In this document: positions 58,530 to 64,000 of the stretch, in pieces
Layout: each line of letters starts with the position of its first letter
Position numbering within the stretch: position 1 is the first letter of the stretch
DNA from: Jonesia quinghaiensis DSM 15701
GTDB taxonomy: Bacteria; Actinomycetota; Actinomycetes; Actinomycetales; Cellulomonadaceae
NCBI RefSeq assembly: GCF_000423205.1
Contig: NZ_AUHN01000005.1
Span: forward strand, 434,001 to 498,000
Length of the DNA: 64,000 nucleotides
Direction of reading: 5' to 3'
The notes under the pieces: model-generated
Seen by the model: only the letters and a program-made list of their open reading frames with translations
The model's database searches: none
What the model was told of the DNA's origin: nothing
Made by a program: the position numbers and the translations under genes

Positions 58530-60770
58530 TTACGCCTCCGCTGGCGCGACATAGAGTTGCAGTGTCAATGGCTCTAGTGCTACCTCAGCTCCGGGTCCGA
58601 GTGGCACATCGCGTGCTTCATCGGGTGTGTCGGGGCGTTCCCACTCGCTGGACCATGCCATGTGCCATGAACGCATCGAGTTTTGTTTCGGTAGTGTCGC
58701 GCTGACGGGTTCGAGGGTTCCGTTGACGATGAGGAGGACATGGGGGTCTGCTTCATCGCCGGTTCCTGGAATACGCCCGCGGCGGAACATTTGGAAGATT
58801 CGCGTTCCGGGGTCATTCCATTGGTCTTGGGTTAGAGGGCTGCCGTCGGTGCCGTACCACCCGAGGTCGGGTTGGTGGTCATCATCGTGGGCTTGTGGCC
58901 CACCGGAGAAGAAGTCCTCAACGCGCAGGGCAGGGTGTTCACGCCGTAGCTCGAGGAGATAGCGGGTGGTGTCTTGGAGGTCGCGACGCCAATCGTTGAG
59001 TTCCCATGACATCCACGAGATCTCATTGTCTTGGCAGTAGGCGTTGTTGTTCCCTCGTTGGGTGCGCCCACGTTCGTCTCCTGCGGTGAGCATGGGTGTT
59101 CCTGCGGAGAGCAGCAGGGTTGCTAAGAGGTTGCGAATAGACCGGCGTCTTGTGGGGGCAATGACGTGCGATGAGTCGTCGGGGGACAGTGGACCCTCAA
59201 CGCCGTGATTCCACGATTGGTTATCGTTGTTGCCGTCACGCCCGTCTTCACCGTTGGCCTCATTATGTTTATGGTCGTATGCCACGAGGTCGGCAAGCGT
59301 AAACCCGTCGTGAGCGGTGACGAAGTTTATTGAGGCTACAGTTCCGCGCGCTAATGGCGGGTCGGAGTGACCAAAGAGGTCTGCAGACCCTGCCAGGCGG
59401 GTGGCGAGTTCTCTAATACCAGACCCACGATGCCCGTGCGACAGCGCCCGCGCATCGGATAGCCAGAACCCGCGTACACAGTTACGGTAACGGTCGTTCC
59501 ATTCGGCAACAGGAGCACCAAAGTTCCCAGTTTGCCACCCGCCTGGGCCAATATCCCAAGGTTCTGCAATGATTTTCGCTTGAGACAGAACAGGGTCGGT
59601 TTGCATGGACACAAGGAACGGGTGGTTCGGGTTGAAGCCTTCAGGGTCCCTAGCGAGGGTCACCGCTAGGTCAAGTCGAAACCCATCAACATCGAAGGTG
59701 GTCATCCAGTAGCGCATCGAATCAAGTGCCATTTGAACAACGCGAGGACGCGAAAAGTCGAGGGTGTTTCCACACCCGGTGACATCAGCGAAACTTGCGG
59801 GGGTCGCTCCATCGTGGAGGTAGTACCCCGTTGCATCCAATCCGCGCCAGGAGACATGTTGCCCACCGGTGCCACCTTCACAGGTGTGGTTGTACACAAC
59901 ATCAAGGATCACTTCAATCCCTGCCGCGTGCAGGGATTGGACCATCGCTTTGACTTCATCAATCACCGCATGGCCCCCAGCGTCACGTGCCGCTTGGGTG
60001 GCGTATGGTGCGTGCGGTGCAAAGAATCCGAGTGTGTTGTAACCCCAGTAGTTCGTGAGGTTTTTGTCAATCAAATGCGGTTCAGACTCAAAAGCATGGA
60101 TAGGGAGCAATTCAATGGTGGTGATCCCCAGCTCTGTGAGGTGTCGTACCGTCGCTTCATGCCCGATGCCCGCATAAGTACCCCGTAAATCTTCCGGCAC
60201 ATCTGGGTTCAGTTGAGTCAGGCCGCGCACATGCGCTTCATAAATGACTGTGTCTTGCCAAGGAACGCGGGGCCGAGTGGACGTTTGTGTCGGTAACGAC
60301 GGAACAACAATGCTGTGCGGGACCATGTCTACGGTGTCGCGCGGGTCAGCTAAACCGTGAATGTCACCGTCACGTGAGTGGTCTTCAGTGAAATGGAGAA
60401 GATAACCATAGGTGGCCTCGTCATATGACAAGTCACCGTCGAGAGCCCGCGCATAAGGGTCAACGAGAAGTTTGGCTGCATTGTGCCGGAACCCAGATCG
60501 GGGATCCCACTTGCCGTGTACCCGGAACCCATACCGGGTCCCTAAGGGAACATCGTCAACAAATCCATGCCACACCCCATAACTTTTCTGGGTCAGTGGC
60601 ATCCGGCGCTCTTCCCACGGGGAACCAGAGGTTTCAGCCGGAGTAAGGACACAAAAATCGACAGCGTCGGCGTGTGCGGCATGTACCGCAACATCAACAC
60701 CGCCATCACGTGGATGCACGCCAAGCGCAGGAACCGGGATGCGGGATGGATCGCCAACATAAGTTGTCAT
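58530..60770 (-). CDS. glgX: Glycogen debranching enzyme
   Basis: 746 residues, GH13_11. N-terminal CBM48-like part with YGFRVHGKWDPRSGFRHNAA, barrel blocks VTGCGNTLDFSRPRVVQM, nucleophile in VDGFRLDLAVTLA, acid Glu in IIAEPWDIGPGGWQ, and NFVTAHDGFTLADLVAYDHK. It hydrolyses alpha-1,6 branches of glycogen limit dextrin. It is the first gene of the minus-strand alpha-glucan operon, divergent from etfB with about 100 bases between them that must hold both promoters. Confidence 0.95.
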   Translation of the reverse strand: MTTYVGDPSRIPVPALGVHPRDGGVDVAVHAAHADAVDFCVLTPAETSGSPWEERRMPLTQKSYGVWHGFVDDVPLGTRYGFRVHGKWDPRSGFRHNAAKLLVDPYARALDGDLSYDEATYGYLLHFTEDHSRDGDIHGLADPRDTVDMVPHSIVVPSLPTQTSTRPRVPWQDTVIYEAHVRGLTQLNPDVPEDLRGTYAGIGHEATVRHLTELGITTIELLPIHAFESEPHLIDKNLTNYWGYNTLGFFAPHAPYATQAARDAGGHAVIDEVKAMVQSLHAAGIEVILDVVYNHTCEGGTGGQHVSWRGLDATGYYLHDGATPASFADVTGCGNTLDFSRPRVVQMALDSMRYWMTTFDVDGFRLDLAVTLARDPEGFNPNHPFLVSMQTDPVLSQAKIIAEPWDIGPGGWQTGNFGAPVAEWNDRYRNCVRGFWLSDARALSHGHRGSGIRELATRLAGSADLFGHSDPPLARGTVASINFVTAHDGFTLADLVAYDHKHNEANGEDGRDGNNDNQSWNHGVEGPLSPDDSSHVIAPTRRRSIRNLLATLLLSAGTPMLTAGDERGRTQRGNNNAYCQDNEISWMSWELNDWRRDLQDTTRYLLELRREHPALRVEDFFSGGPQAHDDDHQPDLGWYGTDGSPLTQDQWNDPGTRIFQMFRRGRIPGTGDEADPHVLLIVNGTLEPVSATLPKQNSMRSWHMAWSSEWERPDTPDEARDVPLGPGAEVALEPLTLQLYVAPAEA

Positions 60771-60873
60771 ACATCTATTGTCGCAAAGTCCAGGCGGACC
60801 TCAACGTTGGAGGTACCCAAGTGCATGTAGGCTGAGCACTGGACCAATCGGAACGACGAAAGAGTTGCACGCG

Positions 60874-61680
60874 ATGAGAATCGTGGTACCTGTCAAGCAC
60901 GTCCCAGACATTCACTCAGACCGCAGCTTTACCGAGGAAGGTCGCGTGGCGCGCGGGGTAGAGAACGGCACACTCAACGAACTCGATGAGAACGCTATCG
61001 AATGCGCGCTGCAACTTGTCGAAGCAGCAGGCCCAGAGCACCGAGCCGCACACGAAGTGATCGTTGTCACCGTTGGCCCCACCGAAGCTGAAGGCGCACT
61101 CCGCAAAGCCTTCCAACTCGGCGCGGACACCGGCGTCCATGTCACTGACCCAGCAATTGGTGGGTCTGACGTCTTTGGAACCGCCACAGCAGTGGCCGCC
61201 GCCATCAGGAAACTGAGCGAATCCGGCCCCATCGACCTCATCATCACTGGCATGGCAGCACTTGATGGCCTCGGGTCAGTTATCCCCAGCCTGCTCGCAG
61301 CAGAACTCGAACTTCCCCAACTCACACTGGGTACCCGCTTTGAATTCAGCGACGGCATGGTGGAAGTAACCCGCGAACTCGACGGAGTTACCGAAGTCAT
61401 CACCGCACCAGCGCCAGCTGTGGTATCGGTCACAGATCATGTGAACACCCCCCGCTACCCCAACTTCAAACTCATCATGGCAGCCCGCACCAAAGAGATC
61501 ATCCAATGGTCCCTCACAGACATTGCCTTGAACCCCAACGACGTCGGTGAAGCAGCAGCCCGCACCCACGTTGTCAAAAGCGCACCCCGCCCCCCACGCG
61601 ACATCACCCCACCCGTGGTGGACAAAGGCGACGGCGGCCTCGCCCTCGCCCGCTACCTGATCGACAACGACCTCATCTAG
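60874..61680 (+). CDS. etfB: Electron transfer flavoprotein, beta subunit
   Basis: 268 residues from ATG 60874 (MRIVVPVKHVPDIHSDRSF). An upstream frame to 60778 is not supported. Family blocks are NELDENAIECALQLVE, VVTVGPTEAEGALRKAFQLG, TGMAALDGLGSVIPSLLA and the signature VNTPRYPNFKLIMAA. With EtfA it forms the FAD/AMP-binding heterodimer that accepts electrons from acyl-CoA dehydrogenases. An acyl-CoA dehydrogenase gene lies convergent just beyond etfA. Confidence 0.96.
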   Translation: MRIVVPVKHVPDIHSDRSFTEEGRVARGVENGTLNELDENAIECALQLVEAAGPEHRAAHEVIVVTVGPTEAEGALRKAFQLGADTGVHVTDPAIGGSDVFGTATAVAAAIRKLSESGPIDLIITGMAALDGLGSVIPSLLAAELELPQLTLGTRFEFSDGMVEVTRELDGVTEVITAPAPAVVSVTDHVNTPRYPNFKLIMAARTKEIIQWSLTDIALNPNDVGEAAARTHVVKSAPRPPRDITPPVVDKGDGGLALARYLIDNDLI

Positions 61681-61691
61681 GGGCACACACC

Positions 61692-62699
61692 ATGACAACA
61701 CCAAACATCCTCGTCCTCCTTGACACAGCAGACACCCAACTCACCTCAGCAGGGCTCGAACTACTCACCCTCGCCAACACCCTGGGAACACCCGTTGCTG
61801 TGTCATTCCACGAACCGTCAGCTACCGCACTGGAACAAGTACGCACCTACGGCGTCTCCCGGTTCCTGGTCGCAGCACTTGACGGTGACATCAGCCCACA
61901 CATCACCCCAGCGGCAGCAGAAGCGCTCGCGGGCGTGGTGAAAGAAACCACTGCCCGGGTAGTTTTGGCCTCACCAACTTTCCAAAACAAAGAGGTTGTC
62001 GCCCGCTTGGCTCACGCCATTGGTGCCGGGCTTGTTATTGACACAGTCACTGTTGGTTTTGAAGGCGACGATTTTGTCGGCTACAAGCGAGTGTTCGCTG
62101 GGTCGTGGGACATCGACTGCAAGGTTGTCACAGACGTTGCCGTTGCCACTGTGCGAGCCAACGCTGTGATCCCTACGCCGCCCGCCCAGCCGGCTGCTGA
62201 CGTCCAGGTAGAAACCGTCACTGTGACCCCGTCAGCCCTTGCCACGTCGGTGTCACTTGTTTCACGCACCGTTCACCCGCCAATTCACGGCGGAGTGGGT
62301 CGCCCCCGCTTGGCTGAAGCTCCCTATGTTGTGGCAGGCGGCCGGGGCACACTGGGTGACTTTTCTCAGGTGGAGGAACTCGCTGATGCGTTGGGCGGCG
62401 CCGTTGGCGCAACCCGTGACGCTGTTGACGAAGGCTGGATTGAGCACGATGCGCAGATTGGCCAAACTGGTGTAACTGTTGCCCCACGTGTGTATATCGG
62501 TGCTGGAATTTCTGGTGCACCTCACCACCGTGGTGGGATGCAAGCATCCGGGGTGATCGTGTCGGTGAACTCTGACCCGGATTGCCCGCTCTTCGAAATC
62601 AGCGACTTCGCTGTTGTAGGTGAACTGCAAGACGTGCTGCCACAAGCTGCAGCAGCGATCCGTGAGTACAAAGCATCGCAGGGTGAAGCCTCCGCCTAA
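61692..62699 (+). CDS. etfA: Electron transfer flavoprotein, alpha subunit
   Basis: 335 residues. The C-terminal FAD domain has the family signature YVVAGGRGTLGDFSQVEELA with GGAVGATRDAVDEGWIEHDA, QIGQTGVTVAPRVYIGAGIS, GAPHHRGGMQAS and VNSDPDCPLFEISDFAVVG. The ATG is 11 bases after etfB, with GGGG as weak ribosome site. It passes electrons onward to an ETF oxidoreductase or the quinone pool. Confidence 0.96.
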   Translation: MTTPNILVLLDTADTQLTSAGLELLTLANTLGTPVAVSFHEPSATALEQVRTYGVSRFLVAALDGDISPHITPAAAEALAGVVKETTARVVLASPTFQNKEVVARLAHAIGAGLVIDTVTVGFEGDDFVGYKRVFAGSWDIDCKVVTDVAVATVRANAVIPTPPAQPAADVQVETVTVTPSALATSVSLVSRTVHPPIHGGVGRPRLAEAPYVVAGGRGTLGDFSQVEELADALGGAVGATRDAVDEGWIEHDAQIGQTGVTVAPRVYIGAGISGAPHHRGGMQASGVIVSVNSDPDCPLFEISDFAVVGELQDVLPQAAAAIREYKASQGEASA

Positions 62700-62718
62700 G
62701 GACATACTGTCTAACACA

Positions 62719-62760
62719 ACCGGTGGGGTGGGATCTGTTTTCAGATCCCACCCCACCGGT
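62719..62760. terminator. Bidirectional terminator between etfA and acyl-CoA dehydrogenase
   Basis: A 19-bp perfect stem (ACCGGTGGGGTGGGATCTG at 62719-62737, complement 62742-62760) with a TTTT loop, between convergent genes. Confidence 0.88.
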
Positions 62761-62769
62761 ATGTGGCAC

Positions 62770-63927
62770 CTACGTCGTTGGCCCCAGCAGGGTAGTAGCC
62801 CAAGCGTTGTGCACTGATTCATCGTCGCTGGGGTGGAACAGCCCGGCGAGTACGTCCCGGTAGAGGCGGGAGAGTTCGCTGCGGTTAAAGTACGAGGACC
62901 CACCTGATACGCGCACCGCCTTATTGACAACATCGAGTGCGGTTTCAGTGGCCCGGGATTTAATGGCAGACAACTGCGGGAACCACATGGCCCCGCGGTC
63001 TACCCCAGCATCCAGGTCTCTTGCTGCGAGGGTAATTTGCGGGTAGATCGCGTCCAAAGCGATCGCCGCGTCAGCAAGTTTCCAGCGGATTGCTGGGTCT
63101 TGGTCGTAGGTGGTGCCTGTTGCCTTTGAGGTGCGCCGTTGAACGGTGGCAACTGCGACGTCGAGGGCTCGCTGGGCGACACCGGTGTACACGGAAGCCA
63201 AGAGCACTTCGAACGTCGAAAAAATCCCGAAAATCATGGGGTCTGCGCTGGGGCCGGGAGGTAGCCGCCGTACGATGCGCTCCGCCGGTGCTAGCGCACC
63301 ATGTAGCGTGGTGGTGCAAGAAAACGACGCGCGCATACCGAGGGTGTCCCAGTCATCAGCGATGGTGACTCCAGCAGGGTCACGGTCCACAAAACCCCAC
63401 ACGTTGATGGGGTTTTGTGGGTCGGTGTTGTCTACCCCAAATGTTCCCAGCCGGGTCCATGCAGGGGAAAGTGACGTAAAGATTTTGGTACCAAAAAATG
63501 CGCACCCTCCGTGCCCGTCAGGGGTAGCGCGAGTGTCTGAACCAAAGAGCACGAGGTCATTTCCGGCTTCAGAGACGCCAAAAGCAAACAGCTCACCGCG
63601 CGCCGCATCACGCAACACAAAATCCATGGAGGAGTCACCGGTGCGGTGAACAGCGCGGGCAACTCCCACCCACACGTGGTGCATATTGATAGCTAGGGCG
63701 GTAGCTGGTGCAGCACCTGCTAATCGCATCTGTTCCTGTGTCATGTCTTCAAGGCTTAATCCGCTGCCGCCGAATTCTTGCGGCACGAACGCCGCCAAGT
63801 ATCCGGCCGCGCGCAGTTCCTCAAGGTCTTCGTGGAAAAACGTGTTGGTGCGGTCATACTCACCCGCACGCCCACGCACTGACTCCAACACATCGTTACT
63901 CAGGAAACTCACGTCACCCTCCACCAT
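62770..63927 (-). CDS. Acyl-CoA dehydrogenase family protein
   Basis: 385 residues. The N-terminal helical domain has AAGYLAAFVPQEFGGSGLSL, the middle beta-domain has FAFGVSEAGNDLVLFGSDTR and GTKIFTSLSPAW, and the C-terminal helical domain has RATETALDVVNKAVRVSGGS and LSRLYRDVLAGLF. FAD-dependent. The pattern is closer to the acyl-CoA dehydrogenase/DszC-like group than to a typical fatty-acid enzyme, and the catalytic Glu position could not be assigned, so the substrate stays open. The ATG at 63927 lies inside the window. The remaining 73 bases show nothing. Confidence 0.85.
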   Translation of the reverse strand: MVEGDVSFLSNDVLESVRGRAGEYDRTNTFFHEDLEELRAAGYLAAFVPQEFGGSGLSLEDMTQEQMRLAGAAPATALAINMHHVWVGVARAVHRTGDSSMDFVLRDAARGELFAFGVSEAGNDLVLFGSDTRATPDGHGGCAFFGTKIFTSLSPAWTRLGTFGVDNTDPQNPINVWGFVDRDPAGVTIADDWDTLGMRASFSCTTTLHGALAPAERIVRRLPPGPSADPMIFGIFSTFEVLLASVYTGVAQRALDVAVATVQRRTSKATGTTYDQDPAIRWKLADAAIALDAIYPQITLAARDLDAGVDRGAMWFPQLSAIKSRATETALDVVNKAVRVSGGSSYFNRSELSRLYRDVLAGLFHPSDDESVHNAWATTLLGPTT

Positions 63928-64000
63928 TCTTGAGATATCTGGCTGATCTCCTGCCGATGCTACCCGCCATAGCCAAGAGCCCTCCCGTTGGCCGTGTCAC

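Overview
The window is chromosomal DNA of a high-GC Gram-positive actinobacterium, most likely a plant-polymer-degrading member of the Micrococcales (a Jonesia-like organism would fit; this is inference). The signs are LacI/ROK-controlled glycosidase clusters with binding-protein ABC transporters, nrdHIEF, a GlgE-type alpha-glucan operon, a DivIVA/Scy-like coiled-coil protein and many GTG/TTG starts. No rRNA, tRNA or CRISPR array was seen.

Region 1 (1-23.3 kb) is a hemicellulose-utilisation cluster. It starts with the tail of a sugar ABC permease. Next come a LacI repressor with a GH95 alpha-L-fucosidase-type enzyme (minus strand), a divergent GH42 beta-galactosidase plus YicI-type GH31 alpha-xylosidase, an AGE-family sugar isomerase with a CE7 acetyl esterase, and a ROK repressor. 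A binding-protein/two-permease ABC transporter, a GH2 beta-mannosidase, a LacI-like sensor protein without a helix-turn-helix, and a GH1 beta-glucosidase complete it. The set fits uptake and intracellular trimming of fucosylated or galactosylated xyloglucan and acetylated (gluco)mannan oligosaccharides. The transporter locus is interrupted at 12.2-14.7 kb: a 279-bp segment (ROK/transporter promoter plus the first codons of the binding-protein gene) is duplicated, and about 1.9 kb of foreign-looking DNA lies between the copies. That insert carries a secreted protein of unknown function and a small two-helix membrane protein.

Region 2 (23.3-27.6 kb) is nrdHIEF, the class Ib ribonucleotide reductase operon, with an NrdR-box-like site in its promoter.

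Region 3 (27.9-41.5 kb) is a defence island. It begins with a frameshifted excisionase-type HTH gene. Then follow a PLD-like/SNF2 helicase, a DUF4391 protein, two type III-like DNA methyltransferases (Mod1, Mod2), an AlbA_2/RecG-C-like regulator and a type III-like restriction subunit (Res). Mod1 contains a (TC)19 dinucleotide tract within its C-terminal coding region. As written, the tract puts the conserved C-terminus out of frame, and adding one repeat restores it. This is the hallmark of a phase-variable modification gene and is the most interesting signal in the window. The island ends in about 0.9 kb of non-coding or degraded DNA.

Region 4 (42-52.2 kb) is housekeeping: a phosphoribosyltransferase, an FKBP-type lipoprotein, a small zinc-ribbon-like protein, an alpha/beta hydrolase, a long DivIVA/Scy-like coiled-coil protein, and a three-gene unit (membrane protein, lipoprotein, thioredoxin/TPR protein). 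Region 5 (52.3-60.8 kb) is a minus-strand operon glgX-glgE-treS-glgB for the GlgE alpha-glucan/trehalose pathway. Region 6 (60.9-64 kb) holds etfB-etfA and a convergent acyl-CoA dehydrogenase.
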